Shown: positions 38,558-49,120 of the stretch, one piece after another | Layout: every line of letters starts with the position of its first letter | How positions within the stretch are numbered: the first letter of the stretch is position 1 | Assembly: GCF_000685075.1 (NCBI RefSeq) | Contig: NZ_BAYD01000001.1 | Coordinates: 1-64,000, forward strand | Length of the DNA stretch: 64,000 nucleotides | Origin: Paraburkholderia oxyphila NBRC 105797 | GTDB taxonomy: Bacteria; Pseudomonadota; Gammaproteobacteria; Burkholderiales; Burkholderiaceae | Direction of reading: 5' to 3' | Made by a program: the position numbers and the translations under genes | The notes under the pieces: model-generated | The model's input: the letters and a program-made list of their open reading frames with translations, nothing else | Databases searched by the model: none | What the model was told of the DNA's origin: nothing

Positions 38558-39793
38558 ATGTCCCATTCCCCGCGACGCCGGCCCGATGGCCGGCTGATCC
38601 TGTTGCTCGGCGCGCTCGCCGCCTGTGGCCCGCTCGCCACCGACATGTACTTGCCGAGCCTGCCCGCCATCGCCCAGTCATTCGGCGTGAGCGCGGCCGC
38701 AGCCGCCATGACGCTCACGAGCTTCATGGCGGGCTTCTCGATCGGCATGCTGCTCTACGGTCCGCTCTCCGATGCCTACGGCCGCCGCCCCGTGCTGCTC
38801 GGCGGCATCGCGCTCTTCACGCTCGCGAGCGTCGCGTGCTGGCTCTCGTACTCGGCGGGCGAGCTCACCGTCGTGCGCTTTTTGCAGGCGCTCGGCGCGG
38901 GTGCGGCCTCGGTGCTCGCGCGGGCGATCGCACGCGACGCGCACGAGCCGTCCGACGCGGCCAAGGTGCTCTCGATGGTCGCCATCGTCACCTCGATCGG
39001 CCCGCTGCTCGCGCCGCTGATCGGCGGGCAGTTGCTGCTGCTCGGCGGCTGGCGCGTGGTGTTCGTCGCACTGACGCTGTTCGGCCTCGCGTGCGGCGTT
39101 GCCGCCTGGCTGCGCGTTCCCGAGACCTGGCCGGCCGAAAAGCGCGAGAGCGCCGCCGTGCTGCGCTCGTTCGCGGCGTACGGGCGCTTGCTGCGCGACC
39201 CGCTCGTCTGGGGCCACATGCTGTGCGGCGGCATGGCATTCGCCGCGATGTTCACCTACATCTCGGCCACGCCGTTCGTCTATATCGAGTACTTCCACGT
39301 CTCGCCGCAGCACTACGGCCTGTTCTTCGGTGCGAACGTGTTCGGCATCATGCTCGGCAACTTCCTCAACACGCGCTTCATCGGACGCATGGGCACGCTG
39401 CGCATGGTGTCGATGGCCTCGACGGTCAGCATCGCCGCGTCGTTCTTCGTCGCGCTCATGTGCGTGACGGGGTGGGGCGGCCTGTGGTCGATCGTGACCG
39501 GGCTGTTCTTCGTGGTGGGCGTGGTCGGCCTGCTCAGCGCGAACTGCGCGACCGATCTGATGTACCGCTATCCGAAGAACGCCGGCGCGGCCGCGGCCGT
39601 GTTCGGCGCGACGCAGCTCGGGCTTGGCGCCTTCGCGAGCATCGTGGTCGGCTGGTTCCCCGGCGTCTCGCCGCTCGGCATGGGCTGCACGATCGGCGCG
39701 TGCGGCGCGCTCACCTGGGTCGGCCGCAGCATCGTCGTGAAGTGGCACGGGCGGCCCGCGCCGGGCGCTCAGCAGGCGGCGCCGAACGCGTAA
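38558..39793 (+). CDS. Bcr/CflA-family multidrug efflux transporter (MFS)
   Basis: Protein of 411 aa with twelve predicted hydrophobic spans. LLGALAACGPLATDMYLPSLPAIAQSFGVS at the start, GPLSDAYGRRPVLLGGIALF (the MFS loop 2-3 motif) and FLQALGAGAASVLARAIARD are signatures of Bcr/CflA drug-proton antiporters. Known family members export bicyclomycin, chloramphenicol or sulfonamides; the substrate of this one is unknown. A perfect bidirectional terminator separates it from glk. Confidence 0.92.
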   Translation: MSHSPRRRPDGRLILLLGALAACGPLATDMYLPSLPAIAQSFGVSAAAAAMTLTSFMAGFSIGMLLYGPLSDAYGRRPVLLGGIALFTLASVACWLSYSAGELTVVRFLQALGAGAASVLARAIARDAHEPSDAAKVLSMVAIVTSIGPLLAPLIGGQLLLLGGWRVVFVALTLFGLACGVAAWLRVPETWPAEKRESAAVLRSFAAYGRLLRDPLVWGHMLCGGMAFAAMFTYISATPFVYIEYFHVSPQHYGLFFGANVFGIMLGNFLNTRFIGRMGTLRMVSMASTVSIAASFFVALMCVTGWGGLWSIVTGLFFVVGVVGLLSANCATDLMYRYPKNAGAAAAVFGATQLGLGAFASIVVGWFPGVSPLGMGCTIGACGALTWVGRSIVVKWHGRPAPGAQQAAPNA

Positions 39794-39815
39794 GCGCAGC
39801 CAGCCGGAAGCACAC

Positions 39816-39851
39816 ATGCAAAACGGGACGCCGAGGCGTCCCGTTTTGCAT
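39816..39851. terminator. Bidirectional intrinsic terminator
   Basis: Seventeen-base perfect arms atgcaaaacgggacgcc / ggcgtcccgttttgcat around two bases, between the convergent pump gene and glk. Confidence 0.93.
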
Positions 39852-39915
39852 GGCGTCACGCTTTCATTGCATCAATTGCGGCAACGCCATTGCACGTTCG
39901 CGCGTTCTCGTCGCG

Positions 39916-41838
39916 TCAATCGCTTGCACGCGCCGACGAAGACGCGCCGTGGCTCAGCCAGTCGAGCACGGCGGAGGCGTCGTCATCGGCATGCTCGCGG
40001 GCCTTTTCGACGGCATCGCCCATGTCCGCATCGGGCGACGCGCGGCGGATCGCGACGCCCACCGCGAGAATGTCGATCATCAGCAGATGCAGGACGCGCG
40101 AGATCATCGAAAGCTGCGACTCGCGCATCTCGATGTGGTCGGTCTCGAGCGCCACGGTCGCGCGCTTGGCGAGCGGCGTGTTGCTCGAGGTGATCGCGAT
40201 CACCTTCGCGCCGGCCTGCATGGCGACGTCGAGCACGCGCAACAACTCGGGCGCGCGGCCCGACTTCGACACGGCCACGATCACGTCGCCCTTGCCGAGC
40301 AGGGCGGCCGAGGCCGCCTGCATGTACAGGTCGCCGTAAGCGATAGTCGGGATGCCGAAGCGAAAGAACTTGTAGTGCGCGTCCTGCGCGACGATGTGCG
40401 AGTTGCCGAGGCCATAGAACTCGATGCGCCGCGCGCCGTTGAGGAGCGTTATCGCCTGTTCCACATGCTCGAAGTTCAGATGCTCGCGCAGCTGCAGGAT
40501 GGCCGAGACGGTGTTGTCGAGCACCTTCGCGCCGAAGTCGGTGGCCGTGTCGCCCAGATGCACCTGGCTGTGGCTCACGGGAATCGTGCCCGTGAGGCCC
40601 GTGGCGAGCTTGAGCTTGAAGTCCGAGAGCCCCTGGCAGCCGAGCGAGCGGCAGAAGCGGATGACCGTGGGCTGGCTCACGTCGGCCTTGCGCGCGATGT
40701 CGACGATCGGGTCGTTGATGATCGAGCGCGGATGGTTCAGCGCGAGGTCGGCCACGCGCCGCTCGGCGGGCGTGAGCGCGTCGCGCATCTGGCGGATGCG
40801 CTCGAATACTGCCGACGATCCGCCGCCCGCGCGATTCGAGAGCTGCTCCGCGAGGATCGCCGAAACGCCGAGGAACGCCGGGTATTCGGCGGTGATGACA
40901 TAGGTCGGCACGTTCGCGAGGTAGGCGTCGAAGCGCCCCTTGGCCTCGAAGCGCTGGCGAAACGACGAACGCGTGAACAGCTCACCCAGGCGCGGCACCA
41001 CGCCGCCGCCGATATAGATGCCGCCGAGCGAGCCGAGCGTCATCGCGATGTTGCCCGCGAAGCTGCCGAGAATGCCGCAGAAGCATTCGACGGTTTCCAC
41101 GGCGAGCGCCTCGCCGTCGTGCGCGCGCTTGACGATCTCGCCCGTGTCGATGGTCGCGGCCGGCTTCTTCTTGTCGCGCGCGGCCAGCGCGCGATAGATG
41201 AGCTCGATGCCGGGGCCCGCGCACACGCGTTCGAACGACACGTGCGGCCACTTCTTGCGCGCGAACTGCAGCACGATGTCCTCGCGCTCGTCCTGCGGCG
41301 AGAAGCTCGCGTGGCCGCCTTCGCTGCCGAGCGCGATCCAGCGGTCGTCGGCGGGAATCAGGCCCGAGACGCCGAGGCCCGTGCCCGGCCCGAGCAGGCC
41401 GATCACGCTGTTCTGGCGGCGCTGGCCGCCGCCCACCTGGGTGCGCTGCGTGTCGGTCAGGCCCGGCAGCGCCATGGCGAGCGCGGTGAAGTCGTTCACG
41501 ACCAGCAGCGTGTCGAAGCCGAGCGCGCGGCGCGTGGCTTCGATCGAAAAGGTCCAGTCGTGATTGGTCATGCGCACCTGATCGCCGTCGACCGGGTTCG
41601 CAATGGCGATGGCCGCGTGGTTCACGCGGCCGATCTTTGTGTCCTTCAGGTACTGCTGGATGACCTGGGCGACGCCCGGATAGTCGGCGCACGGATACAC
41701 GCGCACCTGACCGATCTCGCCCGGGCCCGTCTCCAGCGCGAAGCGCGCGTTGGTTCCGCCGATGTCGGCGAGCAGCCGCGGTCCGTCGGCGTGCTGGCCC
41801 GCGCCAGGGGCGGATTTGTTAGGCGCACCAGTAGACAT
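39916..41838 (-). CDS. glk: Glucokinase fused to a HexR-type (RpiR family) regulator
   Basis: Protein of 640 aa. Residues about 20-345 are a bacterial glucokinase: [15 protein letters not shown] near the start, [15 protein letters not shown] (the sugar-binding aspartate), [21 protein letters not shown] and [17 protein letters not shown]. Residues about 355-430 are the RpiR N-terminal HTH ([33 protein letters not shown]). Residues about 470-610 are a SIS sugar-phosphate-binding domain ([30 protein letters not shown]). It phosphorylates glucose and probably represses catabolic genes until KDPG or a related sugar phosphate binds. The fusion is known in Burkholderia. It overlaps pgl by 20 bases, and a HexR-like operator lies before zwf. 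Confidence 0.93.
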   Translation of the reverse strand: MSTGAPNKSAPGAGQHADGPRLLADIGGTNARFALETGPGEIGQVRVYPCADYPGVAQVIQQYLKDTKIGRVNHAAIAIANPVDGDQVRMTNHDWTFSIEATRRALGFDTLLVVNDFTALAMALPGLTDTQRTQVGGGQRRQNSVIGLLGPGTGLGVSGLIPADDRWIALGSEGGHASFSPQDEREDIVLQFARKKWPHVSFERVCAGPGIELIYRALAARDKKKPAATIDTGEIVKRAHDGEALAVETVECFCGILGSFAGNIAMTLGSLGGIYIGGGVVPRLGELFTRSSFRQRFEAKGRFDAYLANVPTYVITAEYPAFLGVSAILAEQLSNRAGGGSSAVFERIRQMRDALTPAERRVADLALNHPRSIINDPIVDIARKADVSQPTVIRFCRSLGCQGLSDFKLKLATGLTGTIPVSHSQVHLGDTATDFGAKVLDNTVSAILQLREHLNFEHVEQAITLLNGARRIEFYGLGNSHIVAQDAHYKFFRFGIPTIAYGDLYMQAASAALLGKGDVIVAVSKSGRAPELLRVLDVAMQAGAKVIAITSSNTPLAKRATVALETDHIEMRESQLSMISRVLHLLMIDILAVGVAIRRASPDADMGDAVEKAREHADDDASAVLDWLSHGASSSARASD

Positions 41839-42520
41839 CGAGTCTCACTCCCTTGTCGTTCGCCAGCTTCGAGATGGCGTTGTTCTGTTCTGCCGCGGCG
41901 GCCTGTTGCAGCACGTCGAGCTTGCGCTGGCCCGCGATCAGCAGGAACAGGCGATCCACCTGGCGCAGCGCCTGCATCGACCAGGAGACGCGCGCGTGCG
42001 GCGCCGCCTGCGGATGCACGGCCACGAACGGGCGCGCCGTGGTGATGGCCTCGTGCCACTCGGGCGCGTCGGCGAAGATCGAGGCCGTGTGGCCGTCCTC
42101 GCCCATGCCGAGCACCGCGACGTTGGGCAACAGGCGCTGCGGGTCCGCGTTGAGCGCGGCGACGTGCGCGTCCAGCGTCTGCGCGACATCGACGAGCGGC
42201 AGGAAGCGCGCGTGCGCCGCCTCGTTCTTCAGCAAGGTCTCGTGCACGAGCCGCGCGTTGCTGGCGGGGTCTGTCTCGGGCACCCAGCGGTCGTCCACCA
42301 GCGTGATGTCGGTGCGCGCCCAGTCGAAGCGGTGCGTCGACAGGGTTTCGAGAAATGGACGCGGGCTCGTGCCGCCTGAAACCGCGAGCGTTGCACGGCG
42401 CACGCCGGTGCCGGGTGCGGCTGTCAGAGCGGCGAGCGACGCATGTAGCGCGTCGCCCACGGCTCGCGCCAGCGCGTCGGATTGGACGCGCGGGTCGTCG
42501 AATACGTGAAGCTCGATCAC
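41819..42520 (-). CDS. pgl: 6-phosphogluconolactonase
   Basis: Protein of 233 aa from a GTG preceded by ggaggaga. [35 protein letters not shown] and [18 protein letters not shown] are the Pgl signatures. It hydrolyses 6-phosphogluconolactone, the product of Zwf. It lies 53 bp after zwf and overlaps glk by 20 bases, so the three genes form one transcript leading into the Entner-Doudoroff route. An upstream ATG at 42718 lies inside zwf and is not used. Confidence 0.95.
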   Translation of the reverse strand: MIELHVFDDPRVQSDALARAVGDALHASLAALTAAPGTGVRRATLAVSGGTSPRPFLETLSTHRFDWARTDITLVDDRWVPETDPASNARLVHETLLKNEAAHARFLPLVDVAQTLDAHVAALNADPQRLLPNVAVLGMGEDGHTASIFADAPEWHEAITTARPFVAVHPQAAPHARVSWSMQALRQVDRLFLLIAGQRKLDVLQQAAAAEQNNAISKLANDKGVRLDVYWCA

Positions 42521-42573
42521 TTCTCCTCCAGGCGGCTTTTTTGTCGATCTGCGTGGGTGTTCATCTATTCCGT

Positions 42574-44040
42574 TCAATTCTCTTCTTCGAGCCAGCAGGT
42601 GCCGTGCTGCGCCAGCATCGCGCTCGAGGCCGCCGGTCCCCACGTGCCCGCCGCGTACGGCTTGGGCGGGCGCGGCGAGGCGGCCCATTCGTTGAGGATG
42701 GGCTCGACCCATTTCCATGCGGCTTCCTGTTCGTCGCGGCGCACGAAGAGGGCGAGGCGTCCGTTGATCACGTCGAGCAGGAGACGCTGGTACGCCTCCA
42801 TCTGGCCTTCGCGGAAGAACTGGTCGAACGCGAGGTCGAGGTGGACGCTCGCGAGGTTCATGCCCTCGCCGGGTTGCTTGGCGAGACAGTACAGACGAAT
42901 GTTCTCATTGGGCTGCAGGCGAATCACCAGACGATTCGAGCCGGGGCGCAGCGCGGTCGGGCCCAGCGCCGAATGCGGCACGGGGCGGAAGTTCACGACG
43001 ATTTCCGCGACGCGGTCGGCGAGGCGCTTGCCCGTGCGCAGGAAAAACGGCACGCCGGCCCAGCGCCAGTTTTCGATCTCGACGTTCAGGGCGACGAAGG
43101 TTTCGGTGCGGCTATCGGGCTTCACGCCGTGCTCGGTCGCATAGCCCGGCACCTGCTGCCCGCGAATCACGCCCGCATGGTACTGGCCGCGCACGGCGAC
43201 CTTGCTGATATCGGCGGGATTGATGGGCTTGAGCGCACGCAGCACGCGCAGCTTCTCGTCGCGCACCGAGTCCGAGTCCATCGAATGCGGCGGCTCCATG
43301 GCGACGATCGAGAGCAGTTGCAACAGATGGTTCTGCACCATGTCGCGCAACGCGCCGGTGTTGTCGTAGAAGTCGCCGCGCGCTTCCACGCCCAGCTCTT
43401 CCGCAATCGTGATCTGGATGCTCTCGACCCACTCGCGGCGCCACAGCGGCTCGAAGAGCGCATTGCCGAATCGCAGCGCGAGCAGGTTCTGCACCGGCTC
43501 TTTGCCGAGATAGTGGTCGATCCGGTAGATCTGCTCTTCGGCGAAGATTTCGCCCACGGCGTCGTTGATCGCATTGGACGACTTGAGGTCGTAGCCGAGC
43601 GGCTTTTCCAGCACGATGCGCGCGCGCTCGTTCAGGCCGACCGAGGCAAGCGCGCGGCAGATCGGCACGAACAGCGACGGCCCCGTGGCCAGATAGAACA
43701 CGCGGATGCCGGGCAGCGACGCGATACCGTCGCGCAGGTGCGTGAAGTCTTCGGCGCGCGAGAGGTCGAGCTTCACATAGTCGATGCGCTCGAGAAAGCT
43801 CGCCCAGGCGGCCTCGTCGAGACCGTTCTTCGAGACGTGCGGCTTGACGTGCTCGTTGACCCACTGGAGGTACTGGTCGCGATCGTCCTCGTGGCGCGCG
43901 ACGCCCACGATTCTCCCCGACGCGGCGAGCATGCCCGAGCGGTGCGCTTCGAACAGGGCCGGCAGGATCTTGCGCATCGACAGGTCGCCGGTGGCGCCGA
44001 AGAGCACGAACGTGAAGCCTGAATCGGTAGGGCTTTGCAT
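42574..44040 (-). CDS. zwf: Glucose-6-phosphate dehydrogenase
   Basis: Protein of 488 aa (E. coli 491) from the ATG giving MQSPTDSGFTFVLFGATGDLSMRKILPAL. GATGDLSMRK binds NADP, and the active site is RIDHYLGKEPVQNLLALRFGN near residue 185. It oxidises glucose 6-phosphate to the lactone. It is the first gene of the zwf-pgl-glk operon. Its upstream region has a perfect HexR palindrome 118 bp before the ATG, fitting control by the regulator domain encoded at the end of the same operon. Confidence 0.96.
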   Translation of the reverse strand: MQSPTDSGFTFVLFGATGDLSMRKILPALFEAHRSGMLAASGRIVGVARHEDDRDQYLQWVNEHVKPHVSKNGLDEAAWASFLERIDYVKLDLSRAEDFTHLRDGIASLPGIRVFYLATGPSLFVPICRALASVGLNERARIVLEKPLGYDLKSSNAINDAVGEIFAEEQIYRIDHYLGKEPVQNLLALRFGNALFEPLWRREWVESIQITIAEELGVEARGDFYDNTGALRDMVQNHLLQLLSIVAMEPPHSMDSDSVRDEKLRVLRALKPINPADISKVAVRGQYHAGVIRGQQVPGYATEHGVKPDSRTETFVALNVEIENWRWAGVPFFLRTGKRLADRVAEIVVNFRPVPHSALGPTALRPGSNRLVIRLQPNENIRLYCLAKQPGEGMNLASVHLDLAFDQFFREGQMEAYQRLLLDVINGRLALFVRRDEQEAAWKWVEPILNEWAASPRPPKPYAAGTWGPAASSAMLAQHGTCWLEEEN

Positions 44041-44690
44041 AGTCTCCGTCACAGTCCAGAAAGGCCGCGGGAACAAGTTCCAGCGGGGCTCGCGCAGGAT
44101 GCCGATCGAGCTCCGCCTGGGCGGCCGTAGTCCGATAAAATTTTTTTTGACACTGAATTGTAGTTTAACTACAATCCAAATCAAGAGGTAACGTTCATTC
44201 GATGAAAAAAGCGTAGGCAAGCGCGGCGCAGCATAGGTTTGCGGCGGTCCTGCACACGTTTTTCGCGGGTGGACGGAACGTCCCTCATGTTAACGGACAA
44301 TGGATTCGTCCATGTACCTTCCCGGCGCTCAGTCGGGTCTCTCAATGAGGCCTGCCGGACACCGGAAGCGGGGATGTTCGGCCGCCGCGCCTCTATGACC
44401 GGTGCGCGCGGCGCCTTGACTGGTCGAGCGTCGCGTCTCGCGCGCGCGGCCGGACAAAATCAAAAGAGGAGACAGTCTTTGCGTTCCGAACTACTCATCT
44501 CTTGAGCGTCCTGCGGCCGGACACCGGCCCGCGGCCCGCGCGCATCCAAAGAAAAAACGCGCGCGCGGCATTCCGGCGCCCGACCCGTCCAGTGTTTTGC
44601 CTGTTTTTGTGCCTGTACTAACCACACCGCACCCTGGTGACATCAGGGGCCAGCTGTTCTTACTGATCAGGTGTCTGGAGGAGATAAGCA
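44041..44690. other. Divergent control region between zwf and the sugar importer
   Basis: About 650 bp without a gene. Apart from the HexR-like site at 44158-44174 and an AT-rich run (44139-44200) that probably contains the zwf promoter, I see no second HexR site near the importer end, and no convincing promoter hexamers there. Confidence 0.6.
44158..44174. promoter_or_regulatory. HexR operator
   Basis: TTGTAGTTTAACTACAA is a palindrome in all bases except the centre and fits the established HexR consensus TGTARTWWWAYTACA exactly. It lies 118 bp before zwf, in an AT-rich patch next to a run of T. The gene at the end of the operon encodes a HexR-type domain. Confidence 0.85.
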
Positions 44691-45938
44691 ATGAAATTCC
44701 GAGCGATCATGGGCGCCCTGTGCGCCGCAGGTCTCATGGCCGGCGTCGCGACCGCGCAGGCGGCCGAGTCTCTCGAAGTGCTGCACTGGTGGACTTCGGG
44801 CGGCGAATCGAAGGCCGTCGGCGTGCTCAAGGACGACATGCAGAAGCAGGGCTATGTGTGGAAAGACTTCGCGGTCGCCGGTGGCGCGGGCGCGGCGGCC
44901 ATGACCGCACTGAAGACCCAGGTGATCTCGGGTAACGCACCCACGGCAGCACAGATCAAGGGCCCGCTGATCCAGGAATGGGCAGACCAGGGCGTACTGG
45001 TGCCGATCGACGCCGCCGCTGGCGACTGGAAGGCCAACCTGCCGCCGCAAATCGACAAGATCATGCGCGCGGATGGCCACTACGTTGGCGCGCCGTTCTC
45101 GGTGCACCGCGTGAACTGGCTGTGGATCAACAAGGCGGCGCTCGACAAGGTGGGCGGCAAGGCGCCGACCACGTGGCCGGAGTTCTTCGCGCTGGCCGAC
45201 AAGCTCAAGGCCGCGGGCTACCAGCCGGTTGCCGCGGGCGGCCAGCCCTGGCAGGACCTGACGCTCTGGGAAGACGTGGTGCTCTCGCAGGGCGCGGAGT
45301 TCTACAAGAAGGCGCTCGTCGATCTCGACCAGAAGACCCTGACCTCGCAGCAGATGGTGGGCGTGTTCGACACGGTCCGCAAGATCGAGTCGTACATGGA
45401 TAACGCCCGCACGGGCCGCGACTGGAACCTCGCCACGGCCATGGTCATCAACGGCAAGGCCGGCATGCAGTTCATGGGCGACTGGGCCAAGGGCGAGTTC
45501 GCGAACGCGAACAAGCAGCCGGGCACGGACTACGTCTGCGCACCGGTGCCGGGCACCTCGAAGGCCTACACTTTCAATGTCGACTCGTTCGTGTTCTTCC
45601 AGCAGAAGGGCCAGAAGACGGCCACGCCGGGCCAGATCGCGCTCGCGAAGACGATCATGAGCCCGGCCTTCCAGGAGCAGTTCAGCCTGTACAAGGGCTC
45701 GATCCCGGTGCGTCTGGGCGTGGACATGAGCAAGTTCGACGCGTGCGGCAAGCAGTCTTACGCGGATGAGCAAACGGCGATCAAGGCCGGCGGCTATGTG
45801 CCCTCGCTCGCGCACGGCATGGCTCAGCCGGACGCAACGGCCGGTGCGATCACCGACGTGGTCACGAAGTTCATGAACTCGAACCAGGACTCGAAGAGCG
45901 CAGTGGAAGCGCTTGCGAAGGCCGCCAAGACCAAGTAA
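44691..45938 (+). CDS. gtsA: Sugar ABC transporter substrate-binding protein (GtsA-like)
   Basis: Protein of 415 aa with a signal peptide (MKFRAIMGALCAAGLMAGVATAQA, cleaved about residue 24). The mature start is LEVLHWWTSGGESKAVGVLKDDMQKQG, followed by LKTQVISGNAPTAAQIKGPLIQEWADQG and GAPFSVHRVNWLWINKAALDKVG, which are typical of glucose/mannose-type GtsA binding proteins. It would deliver the sugar to the permeases encoded downstream. Ribosome site ggaggag precedes the ATG. A 26-base palindrome after the stop may lower downstream expression. Confidence 0.9.
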   Translation: MKFRAIMGALCAAGLMAGVATAQAAESLEVLHWWTSGGESKAVGVLKDDMQKQGYVWKDFAVAGGAGAAAMTALKTQVISGNAPTAAQIKGPLIQEWADQGVLVPIDAAAGDWKANLPPQIDKIMRADGHYVGAPFSVHRVNWLWINKAALDKVGGKAPTTWPEFFALADKLKAAGYQPVAAGGQPWQDLTLWEDVVLSQGAEFYKKALVDLDQKTLTSQQMVGVFDTVRKIESYMDNARTGRDWNLATAMVINGKAGMQFMGDWAKGEFANANKQPGTDYVCAPVPGTSKAYTFNVDSFVFFQQKGQKTATPGQIALAKTIMSPAFQEQFSLYKGSIPVRLGVDMSKFDACGKQSYADEQTAIKAGGYVPSLAHGMAQPDATAGAITDVVTKFMNSNQDSKSAVEALAKAAKTK

Positions 45939-45977
45939 GCGAAGTCAGTCTGTGTAGTTGATGCAATGAGACAGGCG

Positions 45978-46003
45978 GAGTGCGCCGCATGCGGCGCACT
46001 CCG
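45978..46003 (+). other. Perfect 26-base palindrome between gtsA and gtsB
   Basis: ggagtgcgccgcatgcggcgcactcc forms a perfect hairpin without a T-run. In such binding-protein-first operons, hairpins of this kind often protect or partly terminate the message to give more binding protein than permease; that role is inferred. Confidence 0.65.
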
Positions 46004-46077
46004 GGCATGACGGGTCGAACCGACCCCCATCATCGTGTGGAGTCCGTAATGTTTCGCACCGTACCAGGAGTCGCGCA

Positions 46078-47019
46078 GTGACTGCTTCTCTTAGCGGCAA
46101 CGGCAAGGCGGCCACGCCTGCCACACGTCGCACGTCGCCGATGGCGGCGCTCGCCGACCGCTGGATCCCGAAGCTGGTGCTCTCGCCCAGCATCCTGATC
46201 AGCCTCGTGTTCGTCTACGGCTTCATCGCCATCACCGGCTATCTGTCGCTGTCGAATTCGCGACTGATGCCGCGCTACGAATTCGCGGGCTTCGACCGCT
46301 ACAGCGAGCTTTTCAGCAACGACGTCTGGTGGACGTCGGCGCAGAACCTCGGCTGGTTCGGCATCCCGTTCATTGCCATCTGCGTGTTTCTCGGGCTCTT
46401 TCTCGCGATCCTGCTCGACCAGCAGATCCGCCAGGAAGGCGCGCTGCGCGCGGTGTTCCTCTATCCGATGGCGCTCTCGTACATCGTGACGGGCACGGCG
46501 TGGCAGTGGATCTTCAACCCCGATCTCGGTATTCAGCAGGTGCTGCACGACTGGGGCTGGACGAGCTTCCAGCTCGGCTGGCTCAACGACCCGGACAAGG
46601 CGATCTTCTGTATCGTGGTTGCCGCCGTGTGGCAGTCCACGGGCTTTTGCATGGCGCTGTTCCTCGCGGGCCTGCGCGGCGTCGACAGCGAAATCTTCAA
46701 GGCTGCCCAGGTGGACGGCGCGACGCTGCCCACGATCTACCGCAAGATCGTCATTCCGAGCATGCGTCCGGTGTTCTTCTCGGTGCTGCTGATTCTGTGC
46801 CACATCACGATCAAGACCTTTGACCTCGTCGTCGCGCTGACCGCGGGCGGTCCGGGCACGTCGTCGTCGCTGCCGGCCATCTTCATGTACACGTTTTCGT
46901 TCAACCGCGGGCAGCTCGGTGTCGGCGCAGCTTCGTCGATGATGATGCTTGCGACGGTGGTGGCCGTGCTCGTGCCGCTCATGTACCTGGAATCGAGGAG
47001 CACGCGCAATGCAGCCTAA
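46078..47019 (+). CDS. gtsB: Sugar ABC transporter permease (GtsB-like)
   Basis: Protein of 313 aa from a GTG after caggagtcgcgca. It has six hydrophobic spans, a MalF/UgpA-type family member. FKAAQVDGATLPTIYRKIVIPSMRP near residue 220 is the EAA loop that docks to the ATPase, and TFDLVVALTAGGPGTSSSLPAIFMYTFSFN follows. It forms the membrane channel with GtsC. It starts 139 bp after gtsA, the only long gap in the operon, and overlaps gtsC by 11 bases. Confidence 0.92.
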   Translation: MTASLSGNGKAATPATRRTSPMAALADRWIPKLVLSPSILISLVFVYGFIAITGYLSLSNSRLMPRYEFAGFDRYSELFSNDVWWTSAQNLGWFGIPFIAICVFLGLFLAILLDQQIRQEGALRAVFLYPMALSYIVTGTAWQWIFNPDLGIQQVLHDWGWTSFQLGWLNDPDKAIFCIVVAAVWQSTGFCMALFLAGLRGVDSEIFKAAQVDGATLPTIYRKIVIPSMRPVFFSVLLILCHITIKTFDLVVALTAGGPGTSSSLPAIFMYTFSFNRGQLGVGAASSMMMLATVVAVLVPLMYLESRSTRNAA

Positions 47020-47866
47020 GATGAAGGTGAGCCGCGTGTTCGTCTACGCGGCGCTGATCCTGTTCGCGTTGTACTTCCTGTTCCCGCTCTACGTGATGCT
47101 GTCGACGTCGTTCAAGTCGCTCGACCAGATCCATACGGGCAACATGCTCACGCTGCCGACGAGCCCGACCTTCGCGCCGTGGATCAAGGCGTGGAGCCAG
47201 GCCTGTACCGGCGTGCGCTGTGACGGCATGCAGCCGTTCTTCATGAACTCGGTGAAGATGGTGATTCCGGCCGTGCTGATCTCGTCGATCATCGGCGCGT
47301 TCAACGGCTATGTGCTCACGCACTGGCGCTTCCGCGGCGCGGACGCGCTCTTCACGATGCTGCTGGTGGGCTGCTTCATCCCGTTCCAGGCGATCCTGTT
47401 GCCGATGGCGCGTCTCGAAGGCTTCTTCGGCCTTTCGAACACGATTGGCGGGCTGGTGCTCGTGCACGTCGTGTACGGCATCGCGTTCACCACGATGTTC
47501 TTCCGCAACTTCTACGTGAGCGTGCCCGCCGAGCTCGTGAAGGCCGCGCGCATCGACGGCGCCGGCTTCTTCATGATCTTCACGCGCATCATGCTGCCGA
47601 TCTCGCTGCCCATCTTCATGGTCTGCCTGATCTGGCAATTCACGCAGATCTGGAACGACTTCCTGTTCGGTATCGTGTTCTCAGGCGTCGATTCGATGCC
47701 GATCACGGTGGCGCTGAACAATCTCGTGAACACGTCCACGGGCGTGAAGGAATACAACGTCGACATGGCCGGCGCGATCATCGCCGCGCTGCCCACGCTG
47801 CTCGTCTACGTGATCGCCGGCCGCTACTTCGTGCGCGGTCTCACGGCGGGCGCGGTGAAGGGCTAA
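47009..47866 (+). CDS. gtsC: Sugar ABC transporter permease (GtsC-like)
   Basis: Protein of 285 aa from the ATG after cgaggag. It is a MalG/UgpE-type permease with six spans; VKAARIDGAGFFMIFTRIMLPISLP is its ATPase-docking loop, and YVMLSTSFKSLDQIHTGNMLTLPTSPTFAPW is the usual periplasmic loop after helix 1. It pairs with GtsB. The start overlaps the end of gtsB, which argues for coupled translation. Confidence 0.92.
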   Translation: MQPKMKVSRVFVYAALILFALYFLFPLYVMLSTSFKSLDQIHTGNMLTLPTSPTFAPWIKAWSQACTGVRCDGMQPFFMNSVKMVIPAVLISSIIGAFNGYVLTHWRFRGADALFTMLLVGCFIPFQAILLPMARLEGFFGLSNTIGGLVLVHVVYGIAFTTMFFRNFYVSVPAELVKAARIDGAGFFMIFTRIMLPISLPIFMVCLIWQFTQIWNDFLFGIVFSGVDSMPITVALNNLVNTSTGVKEYNVDMAGAIIAALPTLLVYVIAGRYFVRGLTAGAVKG

Positions 47867-47896
47867 CTACGAAAGTTTGAGAAGAGGATTCACAGC

Positions 47897-49018
<1,122 letters not shown>

Positions 49019-49048
49019 TCGTCGTCCGCCGGGGTTTCCTGGCGCGAT

Positions 49049-49092
49049 AAAAAAGCCCCGTTCGCTGCGAGCGCAGTGAACGGGGCTTTTTA
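49049..49092 (+). terminator. Intrinsic terminator of the sugar importer operon
   Basis: Arms aaaaagccccgttc / gaacggggcttttt with an inner gctgc/gcagt-rich loop region, ending in T-rich sequence. It is bidirectional in appearance, next to the convergent Smr gene. Confidence 0.9.
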
Positions 49093-49120
49093 TTTCCGGC
49101 CGCGGAGGCGGCGGGATCGA

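Noticed and set aside
38239..42045. A 1268-codon open frame on the plus strand covering the efflux pump and glk/pgl
   Set aside because: It is a by-product of high GC. It is Arg/His/Ala-rich without domains and overlaps well-supported genes in other frames.
44175..44690. A second HexR site near gtsA
   Set aside because: I found no second TGTAGT/ACTACA palindrome in this interval; control of the importer by the same regulator remains unproven.
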